The notes: generated from the sequence alone by a model not told the origin. Positions 1 to 8,305 are shown, counted from the stretch's first letter. The stretch is 45,448 nucleotides of DNA from Saccharofermentans sp. (GCA_024403655.1 JAKSRK010000009.1:1-45448), one strand, 5' to 3'. Numbers and translations are program-made.

Positions 1-272
1 TACTTGGCTTCATTCTGATCCATCTTCATGTTAACTATCTCATCTGCGTCAAGATTTAATTTATCAAGAAGATTCTGACTATATACTATGACGTCGGCAA
101 GTTCTTCTTTAACATGCTGAAGATCGTAATTATCGTTATCCCACTGAAAGCATTCCAGAAGCTCAGCCGCTTCAATAACAATTGATTTGGCAAGGTTTGA
201 CGGGCTGTGGAACTGATCCCAGTCGCGATCGTCGGTAAATTTTCTTATTCTGTCGATAGTCTCCTGCTTCAT
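1..272 (-). CDS. MazG-like nucleotide pyrophosphohydrolase (partial, C-terminus off the left edge)
   Basis: Ninety complete codons are visible before the window ends. The protein fits the small all-alpha MazG-like / dCTP pyrophosphatase family, which hydrolyses (d)NTPs to NMP and pyrophosphate and cleans the nucleotide pool. The metal-binding signature is visible: EAAELLE at residues 34-40 and EELAD at 56-60, giving the E-x2-E...E-x3-D arrangement. The visible end (MDQNEAK) matches the conserved region near the C-terminus of this family, so perhaps only 10-20 residues are missing. The ATG has a purine-rich site (AAAGGAG) about 9 bases upstream. It lies 14 bp after the flavodoxin-like gene and is probably co-transcribed with it. 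The family is clear; the true substrate is unknown. Confidence 0.85.
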   Translation of the reverse strand, partial: MKQETIDRIRKFTDDRDWDQFHSPSNLAKSIVIEAAELLECFQWDNDNYDLQHVKEELADVIVYSQNLLDKLNLDADEIVNMKMDQNEAK

Positions 273-286
273 CCCTGTCCTCTCCT

Positions 287-904
287 TTATCGAATAAAGT
301 GCGTAGACTTTCCCTCTTCCTTAACAGGAAGACCGAACTGCTTCTTACCGAGATCAATACTCTTCATAAGGAATGACATGTTCCTTGCAAGTGTTCTCAT
401 AGTCTGAAGTCCTTCTTCGTCCTGAACTGCATCTCCGGGCATAAGACCGTGAACGCTGTTCCAGTACTGACTTGAAGCTACGGGCATTCCGGAAATGGTG
501 AAATACTTATTAAGCTGATCAAAAGCAGCGGAACATCCGCCTCTTCTTGCTACGGCAATACTTGCACCCACCTTCATGGTCTTATCAAAAGAACTGCTGT
601 AGAAAAGTCGGTCAAGGCATGCTGTCAGAGTTGAATTTGCAGAAGCGTAGTAAACGGGAGACGCTACTACAAGTCCGTCTGCTGCTTCAAAATCCTTGGC
701 AATCTCATTCACTTCATCGTCAAAAATACACTTGCCACTGCCGGAACATGAATTACAAGCTACGCAGCCTCTTATATCCTTGTTGCCTATGCGTATGACT
801 TTAACGTCGATGCCCTCTTCTTCAAAAACCTTAACCATCTCATTAACGGCAATAGTAGTATTACCTTCGGGCCTGGGGCTTGCATTCAAAATAAGTACGT
901 TCAT
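287..904 (-). CDS. Flavodoxin-family NAD(P)H-dependent oxidoreductase with iron-sulfur-type cysteine cluster
   Basis: A 205-residue cytoplasmic protein of the NADPH-dependent FMN reductase / iron-sulfur flavoprotein family. The FMN phosphate loop is visible at residues 7-16 (NASPRPEGNT), and SPVYYAS follows in the second flavin-contacting loop. Cysteines 47, 50, 53 and 59 form C-x2-C-x2-C-x5-C, which matches the compact cysteine motif that binds [4Fe-4S] in characterised iron-sulfur flavoproteins. I infer a low-potential electron-transfer role; the partner is unknown. The frame is open further upstream (to 967), but the ATG at 904 is chosen because AAGGAG lies just upstream and the product then begins directly with the Rossmann strand. 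It has its own promoter (938-967) behind the ftsH terminator. Confidence 0.85.
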   Translation of the reverse strand: MNVLILNASPRPEGNTTIAVNEMVKVFEEEGIDVKVIRIGNKDIRGCVACNSCSGSGKCIFDDEVNEIAKDFEAADGLVVASPVYYASANSTLTACLDRLFYSSSFDKTMKVGASIAVARRGGCSAAFDQLNKYFTISGMPVASSQYWNSVHGLMPGDAVQDEEGLQTMRTLARNMSFLMKSIDLGKKQFGLPVKEEGKSTHFIR

Positions 905-937
905 AAAAAGGCTCCTTATAATTCGCTTGATAGCATG

Positions 938-967
938 ATTATATATCATCGGAATATTTATAAACAA
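938..967 (-). promoter_or_regulatory. Sigma-A-type promoter of the flavodoxin-like gene
   Basis: On the minus strand, TTGTTT (962-967) is followed after 18 bp by a perfect TATAAT (938-943), about 34 bp before the start codon. The -35 element lies inside the T-rich tail of the preceding terminator, so the end of one transcription unit and the start of the next are fused. Confidence 0.6.
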
Positions 968-991
968 AAACTGCTCCTTTACGGGAGCAGT
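966..991 (-). terminator. Rho-independent terminator after ftsH
   Basis: A perfect 7-bp GC-rich stem (CTGCTCC at 971-977, GGAGCAG at 984-990) with a 6-base loop. On the minus strand it is followed directly by five T residues and TTTA. It lies about 30 bp after the ftsH stop codon. The plus-strand side is also followed by TTTT, but no plus-strand gene is present here. Confidence 0.85.
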
Positions 992-1020
992 TTTAATGTG
1001 ATTAATAGCAATTCTGACTA

Positions 1021-3066
1021 TTATGCCTGAGGCTCGGAAGGAGATTCAGGAGTCTTATTTACAGCTTCATTGATAGCTGAATCAATAGACCAGGAATCAT
1101 CCTGCTTCTTCTCTTCTTCTGCAGGAACAGCTTCGGCAGAAGCTTCTGTCTTTGCCTGCTCCTTAGTATGAGGATCTCTTGCGATAATATCGGTAAGATC
1201 ACCATCCTTAACGAAGATTTCTTCGAACTCAGGACCGTCAACCTTAAGAACATCCATAAGTCTTGTTGCAAGACCTTCCATGACATTCTTCTTCTCGATA
1301 AGAACCTGCTTTGTCTTCTCGTAGCACTCATCGATAATGCGCTGGATTTCCTTATCAATCTCAGCAGCAGTCTCATCGGAATAAGGCTGAACCTGACCGA
1401 ATGAAGCTCCTACGAATACCTCGTCATTCTCGTCTCCGAATACCATATTACGGAACTTGGGAGAAAGACCGTACTTCTTAATCATGGCTGAAGCAATGCG
1501 GTTACAGTGCTGCAAGTCTGAAGAAGCACCTGTGCTAATCTCACCTAAGAACAACTCCTCGGCTGCACGACCACCAAGAGAAACCATGATGGAATCCATA
1601 AGCATCTTCTCTGTGTAGTAATCAAGATCTTCCTTAGGCTTATAAGCAGTAAATCCGCCTGCTCTTCCTGCGGGAATAATCGTAACTCTGTCTACCTTCT
1701 GGTAATCTGCTACAGCTCTCAGGATAACAGCATGACCGGCTTCGTGATATGAAGTAAGTCTCTTCGCTCTGTCAGTAAGCTTCTTGGAATTCTTCTCAGG
1801 TCCCATCATGACACGGAATGTAGCATCAGAGATTTCAAGAGGAGTGATTTCCTTTTTATTTCTTCTTGCGGACAGCAACGCTGCCTCATTAAGAAGATTT
1901 GCAAGATCCGCACCTGTAAAACCTGATGTGGAGAGTGCAACCTCATGAAGGCTTACATCCTTGGAAAGAGGCTTATTCTTCGCATGAATCTTAAGAATAG
2001 CTTCACGCTCGTCTGAGTCAGGTTCGTTTACCATAACTCTTCTGTCGAATCTTCCGGGTCTTAAGAGAGCCGGGTCAAGAACGTCAACTCTGTTTGTAGC
2101 AGCGATGACGATAATATTTGTATTTGAATCGAAGCCGTCCATCTCGACAAGAATCTGGTTCAAGGTCTGCTCACGCTCGTCATTACCACCGCCTAAGCCT
2201 GCACCTCTCTTACGTCCTACGGCATCAATCTCATCGATGAAGATTACACAGGGAGCAGCCTTCTTGGCATCAGCAAAAAGGCTTCTTACTCTTGAAGCAC
2301 CTGCACCAACCAGCATCTCAACGAAGTCTGAACCGGAAATGTAGAAGAAAGGAACTCCTGCCTCACCGGCCACGGCTCTTGCAAGGAGAGTCTTACCTGT
2401 ACCGGGAACACCGTGAAGAAGAACACCCTTGGGAATCTTTGCTCCAAGTGCTGCATACTTCTTGGGGTTCTTAAGGAAGTCAACAATCTCTGAAAGCTCT
2501 TCCTTCTCCTCTATGGAACCTGCAACATCGTCAAATCTGACTTTTACTTCATTAGGACTTGAAAGTCTTGCCTTATTGCTTCCGAAGGAGAATACTCCGC
2601 CGCCGTCCTTGGCCTGCTTGGAGAAATTCATAATAAGGAAGATAAGAAGTACTGCAGAACCGATTGCGAATGCAAGATTAATTACTATGCTCCAGTCAAA
2701 AGGCTCCTTGTAGTCAAAGTCATCGATAAGACCGTCCTTCTTAGCTGCATCAAGTCTGTCGATAAGATCATCCACATACTCGTAAGGAACGGACTGATTA
2801 ACGATATGAGAAACACCACTCTCATCCTTGTATTCAACAATAACCGTTGTTCCGTTGACCTGGATGGATTCCTTCTCATATGCGGGATTCTCAATATAAC
2901 TCATGACATCAGCCAAAGTCTTCTTGTCACGGTTTCCGCCAATCATACCTGTGTTGGCAAGATAGGATGCCAGGAATATCAGCACAAGCAAAAGCAATGC
3001 ATAGAAAGTAAATGATGATGATATTCTTGGCGGTTTGTTGTTGTTTCTTTTGGAATTGTTTTCCAT
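1021..3066 (-). CDS. ftsH: ATP-dependent zinc metalloprotease FtsH
   Basis: Membrane-anchored hexameric AAA+ protease that degrades misassembled membrane proteins and short-lived regulators. The 681 residues show, in order: transmembrane segment 1 (about 20-38), an extracytoplasmic domain (about 45-125), transmembrane segment 2 (about 126-148), the AAA module with Walker A GVPGTGKT (219-226) and Walker B VIFIDEID (274-281), the second region of homology (ATNRVDVLDPALLRPGRFDR), and the zinc-binding HEAGH (441-445) of the protease domain. The last 50 or so residues are a low-complexity Glu/Ala/Ser tail typical of Gram-positive FtsH. It is the last gene of the rplI-dnaB-tilS-hpt-ftsH run, 3 bp after hpt; the hpt-ftsH pairing is common in Bacillota. 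Confidence 0.98.
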   Translation of the reverse strand: MENNSKRNNNKPPRISSSFTFYALLLLVLIFLASYLANTGMIGGNRDKKTLADVMSYIENPAYEKESIQVNGTTVIVEYKDESGVSHIVNQSVPYEYVDDLIDRLDAAKKDGLIDDFDYKEPFDWSIVINLAFAIGSAVLLIFLIMNFSKQAKDGGGVFSFGSNKARLSSPNEVKVRFDDVAGSIEEKEELSEIVDFLKNPKKYAALGAKIPKGVLLHGVPGTGKTLLARAVAGEAGVPFFYISGSDFVEMLVGAGASRVRSLFADAKKAAPCVIFIDEIDAVGRKRGAGLGGGNDEREQTLNQILVEMDGFDSNTNIIVIAATNRVDVLDPALLRPGRFDRRVMVNEPDSDEREAILKIHAKNKPLSKDVSLHEVALSTSGFTGADLANLLNEAALLSARRNKKEITPLEISDATFRVMMGPEKNSKKLTDRAKRLTSYHEAGHAVILRAVADYQKVDRVTIIPAGRAGGFTAYKPKEDLDYYTEKMLMDSIMVSLGGRAAEELFLGEISTGASSDLQHCNRIASAMIKKYGLSPKFRNMVFGDENDEVFVGASFGQVQPYSDETAAEIDKEIQRIIDECYEKTKQVLIEKKNVMEGLATRLMDVLKVDGPEFEEIFVKDGDLTDIIARDPHTKEQAKTEASAEAVPAEEEKKQDDSWSIDSAINEAVNKTPESPSEPQA

Positions 3067-3069
3067 CGA

Positions 3070-3582
3070 TTACCTCACAATACGTACTTCTTTCAAATTT
3101 CTGTACGCGCCGTCGTAGTCAAGGCCGTAGCCTACAATGAACTCGTCGGGTACAGTTATGCCGTTATAATCCGGCGTAAGATCGTTAACTCTTCTGGAGG
3201 GCTTATCAAAAGCCGTACAAATCTTCAATAACTTGGGCTCTCTTTGAAGAAGCATTTCCTTCAAAGCCTTGAGAGTATTGCCTGTGTCGATAATATCTTC
3301 AACAATCAATACATTCTTGCCCTTGATATCTGTACTCAAATCTCTCTTGATGGTAAGAGTTCCGGTAGACTTATCGCCGACATAGCTCTTAACCTGCATG
3401 AAGTCAACTATAACGGGCATATCAAGCTCACGGACCAAATCAGCCGTAAATACAAAAGCACCGGTGAGGATACCTACAACTATAAGTTCTTCGCCCTTAT
3501 AGTCTTTATTAATCTCTTCCGCAACGCGAGTTACCATAGAGGCAATCTCATCCTGAGGAATCATTATCTCAGACAGATCCAT
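3070..3582 (-). CDS. hpt: Hypoxanthine phosphoribosyltransferase
   Basis: Purine salvage enzyme that transfers phosphoribosyl from PRPP to hypoxanthine (and usually guanine), giving IMP or GMP. The 170-residue product carries the PRPP-binding motif VEDIIDTGNTL (94-104) and the mobile-loop region KSYVGDKSTG (66-75). The frame is open seven codons further upstream, but the ATG at 3582 is chosen because GGAAAGGAAG sits at ideal distance and the protein then begins MDLSEI, the usual length for the family. Its start overlaps the end of tilS by 14 bp, indicating translational coupling. The tilS-hpt-ftsH order is a classic Gram-positive arrangement. Confidence 0.96.
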   Translation of the reverse strand: MDLSEIMIPQDEIASMVTRVAEEINKDYKGEELIVVGILTGAFVFTADLVRELDMPVIVDFMQVKSYVGDKSTGTLTIKRDLSTDIKGKNVLIVEDIIDTGNTLKALKEMLLQREPKLLKICTAFDKPSRRVNDLTPDYNGITVPDEFIVGYGLDYDGAYRNLKEVRIVR

Positions 3583-5083
3583 ACTCTTCCTTTCCTTCCA
3601 CACAACATACGGATACCTTTACGAACCTTGTCGGTTCAATGCCCCCGTTTGCCTCAGTCCAGGCCTTATAAGCCTTCTCTGATACAATGCCGCATGACGC
3701 GCCGATACCGGGTATCCATACTATCTCTCCGCTTAATTCCAAATACATAACGGAACTTCGAGCTTCCTTAGGTACATGAAGACTCATAAGAAGTCTTCCG
3801 AGAGGCTTGGAGGAATCACTTCCCGCACGCCTGAATCTTCGGGTCAAAGAACCGTTGCAAAGAATCGCATCGAAGGTCTCATCTCCGTCGGCCAGGGGAT
3901 AAAACCACGACATGTTATTATACGCTATGTCTACATTATTCTCAATGATTTCACACTTTATTTGTATATCAGAATTAGGCAGATTTGCTGTTTTTGAGCA
4001 TCCTGTATCAAGGCTGATACGGCTGCCTTCAGAAGACACGATAAAGCCCATCAGACAGGCTATATCCTTCATCTTCCCCTCATACTCCTGCTCTTCGCAA
4101 AAAGTCATAAAACCGCCTGCCTTTGCAAAGACTCTTCCGAAAGGCATGGCAAGCCTGGTGTTGGCAGCGGCAGTATTCATGCAATCCTTTGTATTCTTTC
4201 CTGAAAAATCAGTAAGAGAAGAGAAAATCTCATTCCAAAGCAGCCTTAATACGCGGCTTTTAATCGCAGCCGGAAGCGAATTAGTCTTAGCTTCCTTCAA
4301 GAAAGGATGACCATGCTTATATATTCTGGCTTCTTCGTAAGCCTTATCTGCTGCTTCTTCCAGATAAGCAAGATCGTCTTTTAAAAGCTCATAAGTATCG
4401 TTTACGGCTTCTATGGGATCTTTAACGGAATGCTCCCCTATCAAAGGAAAGATTTTATTACGCCATGCATTTCGAGTATAATCGCTGTCCAAGTTTGTCG
4501 CATCAACGGCAAAAGACAGCTTCTTCTCCTTCAGGTACTCTGCTAACTCGGCTTTCCTTAAGCAAAGAAGGGGACGGATAATGTCGCCGGCCTTCGGCAG
4601 CGGAGATACGAGTCCTTCAAGGCCGCTTCCCCTGTAAAGATTAAGCATAACAGTCTCCGCCAAATCGTCTTTATGGTGAGCTACCGCAATAACGGCATCC
4701 TGCAGCTTATTCTCTTCAATATAACTTCTGAATGCCTTGTATCTTACAATTCTTCCGGTATCTTCAACAGAGCGCTTCAGCTTAGAAGAGAGTGCAAGTA
4801 CATCTTCGCTATAGACGGCGAAAGGCACCTCATAATCGGCGGCGAGCCTTCTTGAAAGCTCTTCGTCTTCTTTTGCTTCCTGCCTTATATTGTGGTTAAT
4901 GTGAATCGCATGAAGTGAGGGAAAATCCTCACGGCACTCACTTATCTCATGAAGAAGTGCGATAAGAGCGACCGAATCCGGACCTCCCGACAGGCCGATA
5001 ATTATGTTCTTACAAGTAAAAAGCTCCTCTTGAGCCCCGAAGAGAACAACTCTTGAAGCTAAGGGAGAGAGAGCTTTATCCAT
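3569..5083 (-). CDS. tilS: tRNA(Ile)-lysidine synthase TilS
   Basis: Modifies C34 of the CAU-anticodon tRNA(Ile) to lysidine using ATP and lysine, switching decoding from AUG to AUA; normally essential. The N-terminal PP-loop ATPase motif SGGPDS lies at residues 32-37. The N-terminal domain extends to about 230, followed by the substrate-recognition region and a C-terminal TilS domain (about 405-490, with LTRRFRRAGSDSSKPLGRLL). At 504 residues it is slightly longer than the usual 430-480. The start codon overlaps the dnaB stop by one base (TAATG), and its 3' end overlaps hpt. Confidence 0.95.
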   Translation of the reverse strand: MDKALSPLASRVVLFGAQEELFTCKNIIIGLSGGPDSVALIALLHEISECREDFPSLHAIHINHNIRQEAKEDEELSRRLAADYEVPFAVYSEDVLALSSKLKRSVEDTGRIVRYKAFRSYIEENKLQDAVIAVAHHKDDLAETVMLNLYRGSGLEGLVSPLPKAGDIIRPLLCLRKAELAEYLKEKKLSFAVDATNLDSDYTRNAWRNKIFPLIGEHSVKDPIEAVNDTYELLKDDLAYLEEAADKAYEEARIYKHGHPFLKEAKTNSLPAAIKSRVLRLLWNEIFSSLTDFSGKNTKDCMNTAAANTRLAMPFGRVFAKAGGFMTFCEEQEYEGKMKDIACLMGFIVSSEGSRISLDTGCSKTANLPNSDIQIKCEIIENNVDIAYNNMSWFYPLADGDETFDAILCNGSLTRRFRRAGSDSSKPLGRLLMSLHVPKEARSSVMYLELSGEIVWIPGIGASCGIVSEKAYKAWTEANGGIEPTRFVKVSVCCVEGKEEYGSV

Positions 5084-6678
5084 TAAAATCCCTCCGGGAA
5101 GCCGTCGTTACTTTCGGCGAAGAAAGCTTCGTTATCGGGATTACCTGAATCTTCCGGAATAGGAGGAATATCGTCGGGAGTAAAAGGCACATCTTCACTC
5201 TCGAAATGATAATCCGAAGCGGATGCACCCGCTTCCTGAGTTCTTGTATATGCGGATCCGCTCTGGCTGCCGTTGGTAGCAGGATCGACGGGATCGTAAG
5301 GTCTGTCAGGCTCGAAGAAGAGAGTCTTCTCACCCCACCATTTAAGATGGCATGTACCCGTCTCTCCGTGTCTGTTCTTTGCAACAATAATATTGGCGTC
5401 CTGAATCTTGGGAAGAGCCTCCTGATCGGCCTTCTTATAGTAATCGGGTCTGTCGATGAAGATAACTGCATCGGCATCCTGCTCGATGGCACCGGAATCA
5501 CGAAGGTCAGACAGCATAGGTGTGTGATCTTCTCTCTTCTCAGAGCCTCTGGAGAGCTGTGACAACGCGATAACAGGCACTTCCATTTCTCTTGCCAGCA
5601 CCTTCAGGGAACGGCTGATTTCCGAGATCTCATTCTGTCTGTTCGCATTCTTATTCATCTGAGGCATGCTCATGAGCTGAAGATAGTCGACAATGATAAG
5701 TCCGAGTTTGCCGCTCGCCTTAAGCTTCTTACACTCTGACTTCATGGATACCGGATTGGCCATTGAATTATCGTCAATATAAATAGGCAGTTCTGAAAGT
5801 TCCTTATAAGCATTAGCGAGCTTAATCTCATCCTGTGGAGAAATCTTTGCTCTCTGAAGCTGCTTGGTGGTAACGTCAGATCTGGACGCCAGTATTCTGT
5901 TACCTACCTCTGCCTTACTCATCTCGAGTGAGAAAATATTAACGTTGTAGTTACGCATGGCTGCGACGTTGGTCGCAATATTAACTACCAGTGCGGTCTT
6001 ACCCATACCGGGACGAGCCGCGATTATGTTAAGTGTACCCGGGCGAAGACCGCCGAGCATATCGTCCAGTTTACGGAATCCCGTTCCGACACCGCTGGAC
6101 TTCTGTCCTCCCGATGCAATAATGGAGTGAATCTCATTGATCGAAGCCTTGAGGATAGTGTTAAGAGCTTCGAATCCGACTCCTTCGGGAGCTTCACGAA
6201 TAGCCGTCAGCTTGGAGATGGCTGAATCTACTAGTGTATTTACATCAGCAGACCCCTTCTTGGCATCCTTGCTGATTGAATCAAGCATATCAATAAGGAT
6301 GCGGGTCTTACTCTTCGCCTTGACTATATTTACATAGCTGTCGAGATTAATCTTGACTGCAGCCGTATTGGCTACGGAGAAAACATATTCCGTACCGCCT
6401 GCCTTCTGAAGCTTATCGCTGTGCTCAAGATTATCGCAGATATTGTATCTGTCGATCTTGCCGCCCTTCAGGAAAAGATCGGAAATAGCCTCAAAAATCA
6501 AGGCATTACGAACGTCAGAGAAGTCATCGGCGACAACTCTTCTCATAACAGAACCGTCCAAGGCCTCCTTGTCCCTTATACAGATGGACAGTAAGGCCTT
6601 CTCCGTCTCCAAATCAAAGGCGGGGGCAGTTCTTTCCTGAATAGATTCGATCAGATTATCTGCAAGCTCTCTGTCCAT
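5083..6678 (-). CDS. dnaB: Replicative DNA helicase DnaB with acidic C-terminal extension
   Basis: Hexameric replication-fork helicase (DnaC in Bacillus nomenclature). The N-terminal primase-interacting helical domain spans about 20-125, a linker follows, and the RecA-like motor begins near 185 with Walker A ARPGMGKTAL (221-230), the DYLQLM Walker B (331-336) and the SQLSRGSEKR / DLRDSGAIEQDAD motifs. The helicase fold ends at FFEP near residue 457. About 70 further residues form an acidic, disordered-looking tail absent from typical 440-460-residue DnaB proteins; it contains EDVPF (495-499), DDIPPI (502-507) and a terminal GFPEGF (see findings). Four bases separate it from rplI, and its stop overlaps the tilS start. 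Confidence 0.97.
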   Translation of the reverse strand: MDRELADNLIESIQERTAPAFDLETEKALLSICIRDKEALDGSVMRRVVADDFSDVRNALIFEAISDLFLKGGKIDRYNICDNLEHSDKLQKAGGTEYVFSVANTAAVKINLDSYVNIVKAKSKTRILIDMLDSISKDAKKGSADVNTLVDSAISKLTAIREAPEGVGFEALNTILKASINEIHSIIASGGQKSSGVGTGFRKLDDMLGGLRPGTLNIIAARPGMGKTALVVNIATNVAAMRNYNVNIFSLEMSKAEVGNRILASRSDVTTKQLQRAKISPQDEIKLANAYKELSELPIYIDDNSMANPVSMKSECKKLKASGKLGLIIVDYLQLMSMPQMNKNANRQNEISEISRSLKVLAREMEVPVIALSQLSRGSEKREDHTPMLSDLRDSGAIEQDADAVIFIDRPDYYKKADQEALPKIQDANIIVAKNRHGETGTCHLKWWGEKTLFFEPDRPYDPVDPATNGSQSGSAYTRTQEAGASASDYHFESEDVPFTPDDIPPIPEDSGNPDNEAFFAESNDGFPEGF

Positions 6679-6682
6679 GTTA

Positions 6683-7126
6683 TCAGAGTGCTTCTACTTC
6701 TACAGTAATCTCGCAGGATACCTTGGGATGAAGCTTAATTCTTACGCCGAATGTACCTACATTCTTGATTGTATCCTTAATTACAACCTGCTTCTTTGTG
6801 ATCTCGAAGCCGTTCTTCTTAAGTTCATCGGATACATCCTTATCTGTAACAGCGCCGTAGAGCTTTCCGCCTTCGCCGCTCTTCATCTTCAATGTAATCT
6901 TCTTGCCTTCAAGCTTCTCAGCAGTAGCCTTCGCTTCTTCAAGAGCTCTTCTTGCATGCTCAGCTTCAGCACCCTTCTTAAGCTTTACTTCGTTCATATT
7001 TGCAGCGGATGTCTCCTTTGCAAGCTTATTCTTAAGAAGGAAATTTCTTCCGTATCCGTCGCTTACTTCAACGACATCATTAACCTTACCTACGTTCTTA
7101 ACATCCTGTAAAAGTATAACTTTCAA
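6683..7126 (-). CDS. rplI: 50S ribosomal protein L9
   Basis: A 147-residue L9 with the conserved N-terminal domain (VILLQDVKNVGKVNDVVEVSDGYGRNFLL), the long central connecting helix (KLKKGAEAEHARRALEEAKA) and the C-terminal rRNA-binding domain. The start codon is TTG; GGAGG lies about 9 bases upstream, and the product begins MKVILLQDV exactly as in the family, so the TTG is well supported. It is the first gene of the rplI-dnaB-tilS-hpt-ftsH run. A strong hairpin and a candidate promoter lie just upstream. Confidence 0.97.
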   Translation of the reverse strand: MKVILLQDVKNVGKVNDVVEVSDGYGRNFLLKNKLAKETSAANMNEVKLKKGAEAEHARRALEEAKATAEKLEGKKITLKMKSGEGGKLYGAVTDKDVSDELKKNGFEITKKQVVIKDTIKNVGTFGVRIKLHPKVSCEITVEVEAL

Positions 7127-7150
7127 ATCCTTAGTCCTCCAAATAAATAT

Positions 7151-7179
7151 CGGGCACCCTCTTAAGAAGAGGATGCCCG
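7151..7179 (-). terminator. Hairpin between rpsR and rplI (terminator or 5'-leader stem)
   Basis: Arms CGGGCACCCTCTT (7151-7163) and AAGAGGATGCCCG (7167-7179) pair over 13 bp with one G-U or mismatch and a 3-base loop. The minus-strand downstream sequence ATATTTATTT is only moderately T-rich. It could terminate rpsF-ssb-rpsR transcripts, or form the very 5' end of an rplI mRNA started at the promoter at 7183-7211. Both uses are possible. Confidence 0.6.
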
Positions 7180-7182
7180 TCT

Positions 7183-7211
7183 ATTATATACTAAGCGTAC
7201 GTCTTATTCCA
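7183..7211 (-). promoter_or_regulatory. Candidate promoter of the rplI operon
   Basis: A perfect TATAAT (7183-7188, minus strand) is preceded after 17 bp by a weak -35 TGGAAT (7206-7211). The predicted start point lies at the outer edge of the hairpin at 7151-7179, so the mRNA would begin with a stem-loop. Confidence 0.45.
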
Positions 7212-7218
7212 TTATCGA

Positions 7219-7488
7219 TTAGTCAGCGATATAAGGAAGAAGAGCGATCTGACGAGCGCGCTTGATAGCTGTTGTAAGCTCGCGCTGATGCTTTGCGCAT
7301 GTACCTGTCATTCTCTTAGGAAGGATCTTGCCACGCTCGGAAATGTACTTACGAAGACGTGTAGCGTCCATGAAATCGATGGACTCAACCTTCTCAGCGC
7401 AGAATGCACAGGACTTCCTTCTGGAACGTCTCTGTCTCATGTTGCCGGAAAACTCGCGTCCGGACTTAGGTGCTCTGTTCTCAGCCAT
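7219..7488 (-). CDS. rpsR: 30S ribosomal protein S18 (zinc-binding form)
   Basis: An 89-residue S18 with the conserved core ([16 protein letters not shown] and [13 protein letters not shown]). Cys27, Cys30, Cys64 and His67 (CAFC ... CAKH) make it a zinc-ribbon C+ paralogue; organisms with C+ S18 sometimes carry a zinc-free copy induced under zinc starvation, but none is seen in this window. S18 heterodimerises with S6, the first gene of the operon. ATG with an AAGGAG site upstream. Confidence 0.97.
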   Translation of the reverse strand: MAENRAPKSGREFSGNMRQRRSRRKSCAFCAEKVESIDFMDATRLRKYISERGKILPKRMTGTCAKHQRELTTAIKRARQIALLPYIAD

Positions 7489-7511
7489 TTGTATTTCTCC
7501 TTAACTGATGA

Positions 7512-7994
7512 TTAAAATTCGAAAGGAAGATCCAAGCTGCCGTCTGCATCAAATGCATCTTCATCAAGATCCGGTGCGATAGCAGTAGAAGGCGCTGTGG
7601 GCGCTGATGCTGCTACTGATCCTGCAGCGGGTGCAGGTGCGGGACTTGCGGCGGGAGCGGAACCCTGTCTGCCTGTTGCAGCTGATTCTACGAACTCTGC
7701 TTCGTCAACTACTACTTCTGTAACATATCTCTTCTGACCGTTATTGTCATCGAAGCTTCTGGACTGAAGGCTGCCGACTATTCCGATCTTAGAACCCTTA
7801 TGGAAATAAGAGCTGATGAATGTAGCCGTCTGTCTCCAAGCCACACAGTTGATGAAATCTGCCTGTCTCTGACCATTCTGGTCCTTGAAACGACGATCTA
7901 CAGCAACTGTAAAATTACAGAACTGTACCTGGCTTGATGTGTTCTTGATCTCGGGATCCTTAGTTAATCTTCCTACCAAAACTACCTTGTTCAT
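7512..7994 (-). CDS. ssb: Single-stranded DNA-binding protein SSB
   Basis: A 160-residue SSB. The OB fold occupies residues 1-105 (NKVVLVGRLTKDPEI, then FTVAVDRRFKD and DFINCVAWRQTA), followed by an Ala/Pro-rich linker (about 108-140) and an acidic tip (EDAFDADGSLDLPFEF). The usual protein-docking tip ends DDxPF; here the LPF motif is followed by two more residues (EF), so the terminal residue is still Phe. It protects ssDNA and recruits repair and replication proteins. It lies between rpsF and rpsR as in most Bacillota. A LexA-like palindrome upstream of the operon suggests damage induction. Confidence 0.97.
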   Translation of the reverse strand: MNKVVLVGRLTKDPEIKNTSSQVQFCNFTVAVDRRFKDQNGQRQADFINCVAWRQTATFISSYFHKGSKIGIVGSLQSRSFDDNNGQKRYVTEVVVDEAEFVESAATGRQGSAPAASPAPAPAAGSVAASAPTAPSTAIAPDLDEDAFDADGSLDLPFEF

Positions 7995-8017
7995 TACTTT
8001 CCTCCAATGTCTGGCGA

Positions 8018-8305
8018 TTACTCGCTGACACGAACAGTAAGGAAACGGAGAACACCGTCAGTGATATTGAGTACACGCTCAATCTCCTTAGGGAACTCAC
8101 TATCGGCAGTGTAAAGAACCTTAATGTAAAGGCCCTCTCTCTGATCCTTGATCTCGTATGCGAGATGCTTTGTACCAAGGTTGTCGAGTGCGTCGATTGT
8201 AGCGCCTGTCTCGATCTTAGCCTTGATGGAATCGATAAGAGAGTTAACAGCCTCCTCGCCGATAGCGGGGTTAAGGACAGTTACTAACTGATACTGATTT
8301 GCCAT
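8018..8305 (-). CDS. rpsF: 30S ribosomal protein S6
   Basis: A 95-residue S6 with the family pattern: N-terminal beta strand YQLVTVLNP, central NLGTKHLAYEIKDQREGLYI, and VLNITDGVLRFLTVRV. An in-frame GTG three codons upstream overlaps the Shine-Dalgarno sequence and is rejected; the ATG at 8305 has AAGGAGG at 8314-8320 with 8 bases of spacing. First gene of rpsF-ssb-rpsR, with two promoters and a long leader (about 75-160 nt depending on the promoter). Confidence 0.97.
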   Translation of the reverse strand: MANQYQLVTVLNPAIGEEAVNSLIDSIKAKIETGATIDALDNLGTKHLAYEIKDQREGLYIKVLYTADSEFPKEIERVLNITDGVLRFLTVRVSE

